Shown here: in pieces, positions 31,403-43,849 of the stretch
Position numbering within the stretch: position 1 is the first letter of the stretch
Layout of the letters: every line of letters begins with the position of its first letter
NCBI GenBank assembly: GCA_964019055.1
Contig: OZ025221.1
Coordinates: forward strand, 9,119,993-9,183,992
Direction of reading: 5' to 3'
Source: Anthopleura xanthogrammica
Lineage: Eukaryota; Cnidaria; Anthozoa; Actiniaria; Actiniidae
DNA length: 64,000 nt
Notes under the pieces: model-generated
Told to the model about the DNA's origin: nothing
The model's database searches: none
The model's input: only the letters and a program-made list of their open reading frames with translations
Made by a program: the position numbers and the translations under genes

Positions 31403-33776
31403 GCATATGAATTTGTCTGTCAAAAATATGGGTCGGTGATTTCGGTAGCATCAATGTGCCAATTCAAGGGTGAATCCAGGGGGTGGATTAGGTAGGTAGC
31501 ACAATTTAATAAGCTTACTGACCAAGCTTCAGGATTATGAGCATTCAAACCCTGCCAAAATTATAAAGAAATGGATGATGTCCAGCAAAACCTTCCAGCC
31601 ACGCAAGTCATACATCAACCTTATTTTTAGAAATGTTTAAAATATCGTAATTTCGTTTTAATTTGCCAAACTTGATCAACTACAACAATTAACTAAATTT
31701 GAGACACTTGTTTCCAGTCCCTTGTTCGTTTTGTAACAGCCACCACCTCTACCCCCTCTTAGTATTGTTCTCCGATGAGTTTGTGGCAACAGAAACTACA
31801 GAAATCAAATATCAACGTATTTTTTAGCTATTTAATCAATTTACTAACGGACAACAATCATTTGTTTTCCTTTGGAAAGGTCAGGTTCTAGCAAGGTTAG
31901 GTTTCAGCATGCTCTCCAAAAGAAGTTCCGGTCTTATTGTATTTCGTGAAATCTTACCCTATAAATTTCTAAAAATCTTCCTGTAAAATTATCATATAGA
32001 TCGACACTGGAATCATGCCCTTTCATAGGGGCTGAGATGAAAGTAAACATATTGGAGAGTTTAACATTTCATTACTGTAATCGGTTTTCGGCGACATCTC
32101 TAACGCATGCTTGCATGAATTCATCAACCTTTGATCACATGGTGCTTCTAACACTTCCTTAAATTCGAAACTTTTCCTTAAAAAACGTCTCCTTTCTTCG
32201 AAAGCTGGGCTAAAAAGACAAGTATCCTTTCTTTATCGCCTATCACTGAACTTGTTAGCTTGTTTCAGAAGAAATTAGTTCGAAAATATGACGTTTTAAA
32301 ATTTGCAAAGCTTTGTGGACAATGTCATGTCTAGCGGAACCACATAACTAACGCTCCAAGGGAATATTTTCGCTATTTTTGGTATATTATTTGTAAAGAA
32401 GTGAAAACAGTCTAGTTTATTCGTACCTGAGTGTTTTTTCGTTCCAGTTCTGACTTGAAACGCAGTAGATCCAAAATAAAACAAGACGAGTTGAAAAACC
32501 TTTGGATTAAGCGATCTGCCCTCGTTGGACATCAAGTATCGATTTACATTTTTTGACATGTTGACGAATCCCAGCCAATAGGGATTTTTAGCGATTATTT
32601 TTTGCCAGTTTTACTTCAACGTTCGTTGGTTTTCATCAATATATTATTTATTTCAAGCTGCGAGTATTTGAATTAGCGTACTGTGAAAAACAACATTACA
32701 TATTAATTTATTAGAGTGGGTTTTGTGTGCGTGCGAGAATTTTGTTTCGTGACTTCAAAATGGCTTTTTCTAAAAACTTCGAAATTCCACATGAAGCGTT
32801 CAAAATAATATCGCTAATAAGACTTGACTAAAACTTTTATATATCTGATGGTTTTACTTAATTTATATTTTTAATTTACTGTAAGATAAGATAGAAAATT
32901 TCTGACAAAGTCAGGCTGCGATTTAAATAAATATCAAGAAATATGTTAAAAGGTCAGTTTGTGAAAAAAATCAACTTTATTATATTGTGATTTTGTGTTA
33001 TGTTTAAAGCGGAGTTTATCCTGTTAATTTTCGTTAACATTTAAGATTTGCTTGTCAAACGTTTAGCTGTTGAAGAAATTCACTATTTTAACCATCAGTT
33101 TGCTGGTATTCCGATTTTAATGTCGTCTTTGCAAATGAGTAGTAAATTTGGTCGTATTTCATTACGACGTCACATGACAACAACAAAAAGAAAAGTGCCA
33201 AAAAAATGTTTTTTTTTTTAGAACTTAGAAAAATTTCAGCAATAATAGCCACCAAATATCGTACATATTTATGAGGATGTTTCTGATAAAGTTAGCCACT
33301 TGACTGAAGCTCGAGCTACAAAGCTGAGACCAGCAAGGATTGTGGGTACATATATTTTGCGTTTGAACCGCATCACAACTCAGTGTATTGATGGACTTGA
33401 GATCTTTTATCAGTTACAGTTTCACCGGTGAGCATCCTCAAGTTGCAGTTTGTGTAAAAACCTTTACTTGTGTGATATTGGATGATTCCCATGATCCTCA
33501 GCAATTTCAGCTTTGTATAGGTTTTTGGAGACCAATTTTATTGAAATAAGTCACATACTTCTTTGCTTACAACGGCGTGATTGTGTTGTCATTTTTTGTG
33601 CTTGAGCAAAGGAGTGAACTGTGCCTCAAATGAAAATTGTGTCCAAGATCTCTGATAGTCTATTCTATCTCTGTCTTTTTCTATCTGCTGGTTTGTTTGT
33701 TCACCTGTCTGTCTGTCGGTCTGGCTTTCACTCTGTCTATCCATCTGCCTGCTTGCCTGTCTTTCTCTTTTCAGTT

Positions 33777-34908
<1,132 letters not shown>

Positions 34909-35160
34909 CGTATGTCTAACTAGAATCCGTGATGCATGTTTCTTCTTTTGTTCGTGAACATCAAACATTTGGCTGTACGTTACACGTTACATGAAAGGTG
35001 CCCGTGAACTGTGGAGTCTAAGTGCATTCTAACAGACAGATTTATTTATTTATTTATTTATTTGAGATTTGCCCGCAGGCTGGTGCTGTACAATAGAACA
35101 CGGGGTCCCCTTCGAGGTCTAGATCTAATCAACTCAAAGTCGACCCGCAACTGAAGCAGT

Positions 35161-36382
35161 TTAACGTCTAACATGCTTTATTTCTCTTGCGAGTTGGCAC
35201 ATGACGCAAAGAGGAAAGCAGCTAACCAGGCAGTAGTCATTACACAGGGAGCCCTGAAAAGATTGATAGTTGAACATCGTTATGATTGATAGCCTGAACA
35301 CAAGCCACACTACACTAACTAAAACCAAGGGAGGCCAAAATGTATACACAGATAAAGGGGGAACCAGAATTTGTGCTTATTTGTGCTTTTTAAGAGATCG
35401 CACGGATGATAGGACGAGTGGTTGGTGACTCTCTTCTCTCAATCTGCCCTGGTTTAATACATACCTGAATGTTTTGCTCGACTCTGACTTTTATTCTCAA
35501 AGCAAGAAGAGCCCCAGGACAGCAGTAAGGGAAGCAACAGCCTTCTCCCAGACGGTTGGAGATGTCGGTCAGCAGCAAAAATGGACAGAGGCAGCCGAGA
35601 AGGCCTTTGAAATCAAGGAAGGTAAATAGTCATCTAAATCGTTACTACACGAGTTGCGCGGTAGAACCGTTACACAACTTCACATACACTAGTTTCACGA
35701 TCTTTACGCGATCACGCACACAACCATTTCACGATTTTCAAACGATCACGCACACGAACATACTCACGATCTTTACACGACGAGTTCATGTCCATTTCAT
35801 ACTATCACGCACACAACCATTTCACGATTTTCAAACGATCACGCACATGAACATATTCACGATCTTGACACGACCAGATCACACGATTACGCACACAACC
35901 AGTACACGATCACGCACACGACCAGTTCACGCACACGACCATTTCACGATCACGCACACGACCATTTCACGATCACGCAACCACCAGTTCATGCACACGA
36001 CCAGTTCACGCACACGACCATTTCACGATCACGCACACGACCATTTCACGATCACGCACACGACTAGTTCACGATCACGACCAGATCACACGCACGATCA
36101 CGCACACGATCACACAAACGACCACTTCACGGTCTTTACACGATAACGAACACGATTGGCTAAACACTTCGCATTTTACTCACAAGAACTAAAGTCTTCA
36201 AAACATCCCAATAGTCCCGAACTCCACTGCCTTGGTCCCGCAACTGGCGCGGGCTGATTTACCATCACAACGGTGGTTGATGTCTGTTGTTGGAAGGCAG
36301 CATTGGCATGGCCTTGGGGTTGAGCAGTAACAATTGGCTGCGCAGTAACAATTGGCTGCGGTTGTTGTGCTGGGTCTTGCAT
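35161..36382 (-). CDS. PLAC8-family Cys-rich protein B
   Basis: Minus-strand coding exons: 36184-36382, 35465-35604, 35161-35253 (TAA); phases 1 and 0; 143 aa. I start at the ATG at 36382; the codon before it is GTG. The N-terminus is Gln/Pro-rich with two copies of PIVTAQP. The PLAC8 domain begins RQWSSGLLGCFEDFSSC and continues CLLGCLCPFLLLTDISNRLG, EGCCFPYCCPGALLALRIKV, RVEQNIQ and [20 protein letters not shown], ending REIKHVRR. Same exon boundaries as A, C and D, which supports tandem duplication. Intron 1 is filled by an ACGATCACG-type repeat. Molecular function unknown. Confidence 0.9.
35690..36160. repeat. Degenerate CACGATCACGCACACGACC repeat in PLAC8-B intron 1
   Basis: Overlapping short units (TTTCACGATCACGCACACGA, AGTTCACGCACACGACC) fill most of the intron. 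The ACGATCACG core is shared with the repeat in PLAC8-D intron 1. Confidence 0.85.
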
Positions 36383-39023
36383 CACGATTATTGTTCTGGT
36401 ATTCTAAGTCAATAGTGAAAAATGTTTTACAAAAACCAGATGAGTTGATCGCGTTCCACGAAAGGAATTATGGGTCCATAACTATCTTTGGCAAACATCT
36501 GGCTTTTTCTAAGCAGGGGCATTGGAAATTCTAATCAACATACAGTGTCGAATCCTCAATTCTGATTGGTTGACCTTGAGTTCGTTCTGAAAGTCAACTC
36601 AGCTGGAAACCACCAACATAAACAAATTTCCTGTTATCTATCTGAGCACGCGTACGTTCAAATTACGCTGGATTACCATGGCAACCTTCAGGAACGAAGA
36701 TAGTAGAGTGCCAACAATATATCCGTGAAACATTAGTTATTACTAAATAGTACAATTTTGTTCAAATTCTATTGTTTTCTATAATTTAATTAGCACTATT
36801 TAGTCATTTGTACTTCACGGATGTATTGTTTGCACTCTAAAACCTTGATTTTGAACGGCACGGACATCTATAATTTTTTCGAATTTTCAAAAGACAGGGG
36901 CGGCGGAAGCGGGGGGGGGGAGGGTAAGGGGGGTGTTCGTTTTTTATACTGAAAAAATACGTTGAAATTACTGAGTTTATTGACTCACAAGAAATTGTAT
37001 GTAATATCTGAAAAATAGAGTGATAATAAGCGTGTTCAAAACTCGAATAAGTTATTTTTTTAGTTTTTAATAAAAAATAAGTTCTTCAAACACTGAGAAA
37101 GTGCGACTAAAAAGCGTGTTTTTAAAACATTTTCGTAAAAAATAATGCGAGCCATAACTGAAGGAAAACATATTTTCTCGTAACGACGAACTATATTCGA
37201 AATTATTGAGGTTTAAACTTTGTGAAGAAAGGCAAAAAGTAACGGATACCGATCGATAGATAGATTTATGACGATTCTTAGAAAGTTGTTCTGTAAACAC
37301 CTGTTTTCTGCTTCTGAGAATTCTTTTAAGCTAACAGCTCAAACACATTTATACGCAAGAAACCTCAAAACATCCCACAAAAGTTACCAAAACTAAAATT
37401 TAAAACGATACATTTTTGGAAGACACTGAGATTATCCACAATCGAAAAATAGTTTTGCGAAAATTATTTAAATTTCCCGTAGTATTTTTTGATCGCCAAT
37501 GAGAAGCATAAACACAAATTTATTAATTAATACTTTGAAAATATTCTAGTTTCTGAAATTTCATATAAAAATAAGTATTTTTTGTTTCAGGTTCATCGAA
37601 ATATTTGTAAGAATCAATGAATTTTTATGCAAAAAGTTTTAAACAATATCATATTTACCTCTGTAAAGTAAGTTGTTTTCGAACTGTTGAAGACTAGTCT
37701 GTAGTTGGACTGATAAATAACCCGTTTGAGCTCTACCAACTACTTTATTAATATTCAGTGTTTTGAATATTCAGTGTTTTGAAAAACTTTACTACAAATG
37801 GCTGAAACTATCATTCCCTTCAAAAGATATATTAAAAAATATTCTTCAGCTTACGTCAGCAGGGGCTCAGCCAATCAGCGCGTACGCCGAATTGATTTAA
37901 TTATTCCACTCTAATTTTGATGAAAATATGAATTATTTTCATTCAGAGTTAATTTATTTGAAGTTGAAGCATCGTTTATTGGTTAATTAGCCTAAATGAC
38001 AAATTCCAGGACAGACTAAAAAGGCTATATTCATCTAGCAATTTGTAGGCTTAGCGAATCTACTCGAATTGCTAAGCGGTGATTGTTTGATGAAGAGAAA
38101 AGCTTGTCGTATCGCGTTCTGTTTTATTTGGACGATTGTTTTTGAACAAGAATCCTTTGTGTACTTGAGTCCAGCTGGCTTGATGTTTTGAATTCCTATA
38201 ACAACGAGTAAATGTTTAGGTTCTTTGACCTGGCTTGATGTCTTCTTTTTCTTCGATTAGTTGCTATCATCTCGTGCGATATCCCTCTCTCCCTTCCTTC
38301 CCTGCTCTACTAGTCCTTCCTCCCTCTATCCTTTCGTATAGATTTATCGCATATCTATCTCATACTATAGAAAATACAGCCAATCATAATGAAGGAAAGC
38401 TGTTATGTATATTCATCGGTATTCCTCTCCGTCTCTTCACATCGTGCGCTTAATTTTCAATAGTATGGAATAAAAAAGCGAACCAATCTTTGAAGTTCAG
38501 TTTTCCCAGTGTTGTGAATTAAAATCTTGTCCCACAAACAACTCAAAACTTTCCTGTTTTCAAGAATACTACAATTTTATTTTCATTGGATAGTGAATAT
38601 GGGTAAACAATTCATGCAAATTGCAACCAATTTCCGCTATCATAGTATCAGATTCTGAGAATTTTAAGCTAATTTTTTAAGCTAGTGTGACATAGCAACG
38701 GTTACTAAGGAGAGTAGGAACCATGCATGAATAGACAGCCTTGACTATTGTGTCTGCTAAAAATCTTTCTAGCCTTTCTTCTGTCTAGGATGGTTTTTCC
38801 GCGGAGAATAGAAAAGTTTTTCCAGCCGAAAAGACTATAAAGACCGGCTTATAATCAATACTCTTAGAGTGAAGTCATTTAACCCGTGAAATTAAAATTG
38901 CTTTTTAAGGTGACTGGCTACTTTTGAAAAAACATTTTAAATTTTTTTTAAAACTACGATTTTTTAAAGTGAAATTTAATGCTGATTCCGTAAAAATATA
39001 ATTAACGAATAACCTTCAAACAT

Positions 39024-39065
<42 letters not shown>

Positions 39066-39274
39066 AAATCGTTGTAAATGTGAAATTATAACGAGAGTAT
39101 TTTAGGAGCCAAAAACAGGCTAAACCAACATGTTGAACCTATTGTAGCCAATACATGTCTTTTTGTAGAACTGAGAATACTTTTCTTTGTTTTTGTCTCA
39201 AAACTTAAAATGGTGATATATGCTGCTTTTGCTCTGACGTCACGTGCAAGGGGTCTATACAGAACTTTACTTTT
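36383..39274. other. PLAC8-B to PLAC8-C intergenic region
   Basis: No exon seen. Contains a repeat at about 36540-36610 (AATTCTGATTGGTTGACCTT) whose inverse occurs at about 13080-13150, a fragment at about 38290-38460 related to the element at 53583-53745, a segment at 38905-39000 (AAGGTGACTGGCTACTTTTG) recurring at 62901-62985, and (AT)n at about 39029-39062. Confidence 0.5.
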
Positions 39275-41085
39275 TTACTGTCTTTGTGTACGTTGAACAT
39301 AGTCAAGCTCCCTAGCTAGCTGACACAAGGCAAGAGAGGAGCAACAACAAACTACAAGCTCGTCATTCCACAGCGAACCCTAGAAAATAAGCAATTTTGT
39401 TAGATTATTAAATTATGTTATGCCCCCCCCCCCCCCCCCCACCCAATATCTTAGGTCCTCGCTACGCCCCTGCCAAGGAGTAAGGCTACATACATACATA
39501 CATACATACATACCATGATATGTTGCTCAGTTCTGAATTTTATCCTGAGGCCAAGAAGAGCATTAGGACAACAACAGGCGAAGCATCTACCCCCCTCTCC
39601 TAGACGTTGAGCAATGTCAGCCAACAACAGTCCGCCACAGCAACTCCCATAACAACCTTCAAGGAAGAAATATATCGTTAAGAAAGGATTGGATTTAAAT
39701 CAGATTAGCTGTGCCCTGTACCCCCGTCTTAATTGTGCCATGTGTCCTGTTCCCATGCCATGTGCCCTGTAACCGATAATATGTGCCCTGTACTCTGTCC
39801 CATGTACCCTGTACCGTGCATCCTGTACCCTGTCCCATATACCCTTTATCCTGTACCATGTACCCTGCACCCTGTACCCTTTCCCTTGTACCCTATACCC
39901 TGTACTCTGTCCCATGTACTCTTTATCCTGTCCCATGTCCCCTGTATCCTGTCCCATGTCCCCTGTCCCCTGTCCCCTGTCCCCTGTCCCCTGTCCCCTG
40001 TCCCCTGTCCCCTGTCCCCTGTCCCCTGTCCCCTGTCCCCTGTCTCCTGTCCCCTGTATCATGTCCCATGTCCCCTGTATCGTGTCCCCTGTATCATAAC
40101 CCCTGTACCCTGTATCCTGTCCCATGTCCCCTGTATCATGTCCCCTGTCCCCTGTATCATGTCCCCTGTCCCCTGTCCCCTGTCCCCTGTCCCCTGTCCC
40201 CTGTCCCCTGTCCCCTGTCCCCTGTCCCCTGTCCCCTGTATCCTGTCCCCTGTCCCCTGTATCATGTCCCATGTCCCCTGTATCCTGTCCCTTGTCCCCT
40301 TTATCATGTCCCATGTACCCTGTATCCTGTACCCTGTACCCTGTACCCTGTACCCTGTACCCTGTACCCTGTACCCTGTACCCTGTACCCTGTATCCTGT
40401 CCCATGTCCTATGTCTCATGTCCTATCTACCCTGTCCTATCTACCCTGTCACTAGCTGTACCCTGCCCTAATCACGAACATCAGCTAACACTCCGAAAAA
40501 AAGAGAAGCGTTTGTACACTTACAAGTGCCCCAGTCTTCGAAGCAGCCACACAATCCCGTGCTCCACGCTCGAGGGAGGGGGGCAGCTTGTTGTTGATTG
40601 ATCATTACCACGTTTGTAGTGTTGGAAGTTTGTTGCATTGGCTGCATTTGAATTGGTTGCATCATTGATTGTCCAGGTTGAGCTGGTTGCATCATTGGCT
40701 GTCCAGGTTGAGCTGGTTGCATCATTTGCTGTCCAGGTTGAGCTGGTTGCATCATTGGCTGTCCAGGTTGAGCTGGTTGCATCATTGGCTGTCCAGGTTG
40801 AGCTGGTTGCATCATTGGCTGTCCAGGTTGAGCTGGTTGCATCATTGGCTGTCCAGGTTGAGCTGGTTGCATCATTGGCTGTCCAGGTTGAGCCGGTTGC
40901 ATCATTGGCTGTCCAGGTTGAGCTGGTTGCATCATTTGATGTCCAGGTTGAGCCGGTTGCATCATTGGCTGTACCGGAAGGGGGTACTCCTGGGGATATT
41001 GTCCTGGAAGAGGCTGCTGAAATCCAGGTAGCGACTGTACATGTGGCTGTGGCTCTTCCGTGATTATCGGCTGTGCTTGACTCAT
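39275..41085 (-). CDS. PLAC8-family protein C with QPGQPMMQPA decapeptide repeats
   Basis: Minus-strand coding exons: 40524-41085, 39514-39656, 39275-39379 (TAA); phases 1 and 0; 269 aa. Start at ATG 41085 (MSQAQPIITEEPQPHVQSLP). Exon 1 encodes about 11 copies of a Pro/Gln/Met decapeptide (QPGQPMMQPA) from an exact 30 bp DNA repeat, then NTTNVVMINQQQAAPLPRAW and the PLAC8 domain STGLCGCFEDWGTC. Exons 2-3 give CCYGSCCGGLLLADIAQRLG, RCFACCCPNALLGLRIKFRT and GSLWNDELVVCCCSSLALCQ. Unlike its paralogues it has Trp in place of Cys in GSLCNDYC and lacks that Cys pair. Flanked by a GGACAA hexamer tract immediately upstream and a CCCTGT tract in intron 1. The upstream tract is in frame without a stop, so a longer N-terminus cannot be excluded, but 41085 best fits the paralogues. 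Confidence 0.88.
39715..40455. repeat. CCCTGT/TACCCTG hexanucleotide tract in PLAC8-C intron 1
   Basis: About 740 bp of CCCTGTCCCCTGT, CCCTGTACCCTGT and CCATGT variants fill the intron between exons at 39656 and 40524. Core zones are pure (for example 39960-40045, 40150-40240 and 40315-40390). The Pro-Cys-Pro frames it opens are artefacts. Confidence 0.95.
40651..40980. repeat. Coding 30 bp minisatellite in PLAC8-C exon 1
   Basis: Ten full units plus one diverged unit of AGCTGGTTGCATCATTGGCT plus GTCCAGGTTG (plus-strand view). Variation is at single bases (TTTGCT, TTTGAT, AGCCGG), so the array is young. It stays in frame because the unit is 30 bp. Confidence 0.97.
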
Positions 41086-41125
41086 CTTCGTACGTTCTCC
41101 TGTCCGAGGAAAGACTCGGCTGTAA

Positions 41126-41471
41126 GTGATAAAGAAGGACAAGGACAAGGACAAGGACAAGGACAAGGACAAGGACAAGGACAAGGACAAGGACAAGGAC
41201 AAGGACAAGGACAAGGACAAGGACAAGGACAAGGACAAGGACAAGGACAAGGACAAGGACAAGGACAAGGACAAGGACAAGGACAAGGACAAGGACAAGG
41301 ACAAGGACAAGGACAAGGACAAGGACAAGGACAAGGACAAGGACAAGGACAAGGACAAGGACAAGGACAAGGACAAGGACAAGGACAAGGACAAGGACAA
41401 GGACAAGGACAAGGACAAGGACAAGGACAAGGACAAGGACAAGGACAAGGACAAGGACAAGGACAAGGACA
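41126..41471. repeat. (GGACAA)n hexanucleotide tract just upstream of PLAC8-C
   Basis: About 57 uninterrupted GGACAA units ending 41 bp 5' of the chosen ATG (the gene is on the minus strand). Frames across it (Lys-Asp, Gly-Gln, Ser-Leu) are artefacts. It must lie in the 5' UTR or core promoter of PLAC8-C. Confidence 0.97.
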
Positions 41472-43849
41472 ATGTTGACTGTTTTAAAATTTATCTAACA
41501 GCCCTAAATCTTATAGGTCCATAATTACTGTCCGTAAAAATCCTTGATGGTCCAGTAAAGCCTACTTCTATAAATGTTTAAAATTAGAAGGATATTTCCA
41601 GTAGATTTCGCCTTTAGTAAATGCGAACGTGACATGTAAAGGCGTGACTCGGTGTCATCAAAGGCCACACCTAATGGCTTAATGGGCCCCCGAAGTTGGA
41701 GTATATTTTGGCTCTCTCAAAGGGTCAATTATTGAAAAATTCATTTTTCTCGTTTTTCTCGGAAATGAAGCCATATTTTGACAAATGAAACATACCATGA
41801 TATATCTCGCATATAGGCCTACCTAATACCAAAATATGAGCGAAATCGAACTTTCGACTGTTGCCGGCAAATTTTGATTTTGTTCGATTTTTGCTGACAT
41901 CTTCTCTTAAAACACTCGCACGAAAACCGAGAGGTCGACTTAACTTGGGGCACTCTGTCTACTACTGAGTATTGAATTGCGTTTAGAGATCGAAGTCGAA
42001 TTTTGTTTATTTTCATTGATATTTCCATAGCTTAACCATGTATTGCGTATTTTAATGAATCTATCAACGCATTCATAGTAAAGAAAATCGTGTTTACTTT
42101 CCGTCTAGGAGAGGAAAGGTTTTGTTAGTCCGAAAGAGCATTTTAGTTATTTTCAACTTGACTTGTAGACAAAACGTTTTCGCACTTTTAATATTTAGAA
42201 ATATTTAGGAAATTATTCTAAGACGTTGAAGTTTTAATTTTGTCGAGTACTGATTGAAGCAATAACTGAAACTAGTTTTTTTATTATGTTACGTTTTTCA
42301 CAAGGAATAAATCAATTAATCATAATAATAGGTATTTTTTGTTCCTGCCGAGCAGGGTTGAGCCGTTATTTTGACCGAAAATAATTGTAAATACAGCAAG
42401 TTTACTAAGAATAAATTGCATCAGGAGAACCAGGCTTTGCCGATTGTAGAACAAATTACCAATACTTCCTTATTTTTTGAACCTACGTCAATGCTACGTG
42501 TAAATACTCTAATAAGAAGGATCGTATCCCATGAGAGCTGTATGAGCGCATGCGGTTTCAGTTAAGTTAGCGAGGCGAATTCTAGTCAGTCATGCATCTC
42601 AGTTGCCAATGTAGAATTCAACGGCGAGGCTTTGGAATACTAAAAAATACCTTCAAAGTCGTTTAGTCCTGGCTTGTTCGACAACAACTGCGAGATCTTT
42701 CACTTGATCTTTCACTGCCGTAGCCTTTCTACACACAAGCGAACGTTACGCATCGCGTTGCCATAACAACTTTGAAGAAGGGGACGGGTGGATAAGGAAC
42801 TTTTTGGAAGGAGAAAGAAGTAGAGGAAGTTATCGAAGAGTTTCTAGAAAAACATCAAGAACAGGGCTTCATGCAGAAGGTAATTATTTCTAGTGAGGGG
42901 AGGGGAGGGGAGGGGAGGGTAGGGAAGCTTAAAGTATTACAAAGACGATTAGTGCGATGACCGCAACTTGATTTTATTCAACGACTTGCTTATTTATCTT
43001 AAAATGACATAAAACTAAATCAGGACGAAAATCACATTTGAAATATGCCTTTTAATAGAGCTTTCAAGTGTGACGTCGAAAAATCTACTTCCGGGTCCAA
43101 AATGTAAAACAGCTAGCTGATCTGAAATAGTGACGTAGAAATGACGTCACTGCAAAACTGAGGTGTCATAAAGCCTGTGAAGATTGACTTATAAAAATTC
43201 ATATCCGGCTAGCAGTTGTTCTCAGATCAGCCAACGAAGCAAGTCCAAAAAAAAATTTCTCTTTTGGTTGAGCTAGCGCGTTCCTTGTAGTATTTAGTAA
43301 TTACGTTCTTCGTTGACTTGGTCGGTCCACGTTGAGCCAACGAAAATCGAAGAATATTTTGCGAAGAGTTGATCTAATTTTTTCAGGTGGAGGTTAAATT
43401 GTTGAGAACATGTTTTGCTTTATTTTAGCAGTCAGATAGACCCGGAAATACGTCACAACTTAATAGTTCTTTTAACTTCCAATTGCGCTTGAAGCAAATA
43501 ACAGGACGCGTAAAACAAAGGCAGATGAAAAGTTTTTTGAATTTTCCCAAAATCTTTAATAAAGATCAAACCTAACTTGGGATCCCTGTGGAAACTATAA
43601 AATTAAGTACTGCAGTGCATTGTGGGTGACGTAGTGTAAACTCCGTTTATGTTAGTGTGTCCCTCGTTTAGGTATCGTAAAATTTGAGAGGGATGACATT
43701 AAAAGGTAATGTTAATTTAGTAATGAACGCTATGCATACAGGGAGAAAAAATTGGGAAAATCGAATTTCATTAACTTTTATCTAAATTGGGCTCCCTGTG
43801 TAGTCGTTTCACTCACTGCAAACTAACTAAGATCCTATCAGAAGATGAA
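41472..43849. other. PLAC8-C to PLAC8-D intergenic region
   Basis: Holds a (GAGGG)n run at about 42895-42920 and a repeat at about 43130-43190 that matches 10740-10800. A stretch at about 42805-42879 is open in one frame and ends at a donor (CAGAAG|GTAATT), but no partner exon is secure. Nothing else recognised. Confidence 0.45.

Noticed and set aside
32432..32559. Minus-strand exon starting MSKNVNRYLMSNEGRSLN with a hydrophobic stretch
   Set aside because: Ends at a plausible donor, but no matching downstream exon was found and it is out of frame with PLAC8-A; could be 5' UTR. Kept only as a remark in the intergenic entry.
35556..36146. 196 aa Thr/His/Arg-rich plus-strand frame
   Set aside because: Lies over the degenerate repeat in PLAC8-B intron 1 on the antisense strand.
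39700..40455. CCCTGT/TACCCTG tract as an interstitial telomere
   Set aside because: The unit is not the metazoan telomere CCCTAA; it is degenerate and confined to one intron.
40638..41063. Plus-strand 141 aa and 120 aa frames with VASLAVQVEL and HHWLSRLSWL repeats
   Set aside because: Antisense shadows of the PLAC8-C exon 1 minisatellite.
41041..41524. Lys-Asp and Gly-Gln repeat proteins on the plus strand
   Set aside because: Produced by the GGACAA hexamer upstream of PLAC8-C; no coding context on that strand.
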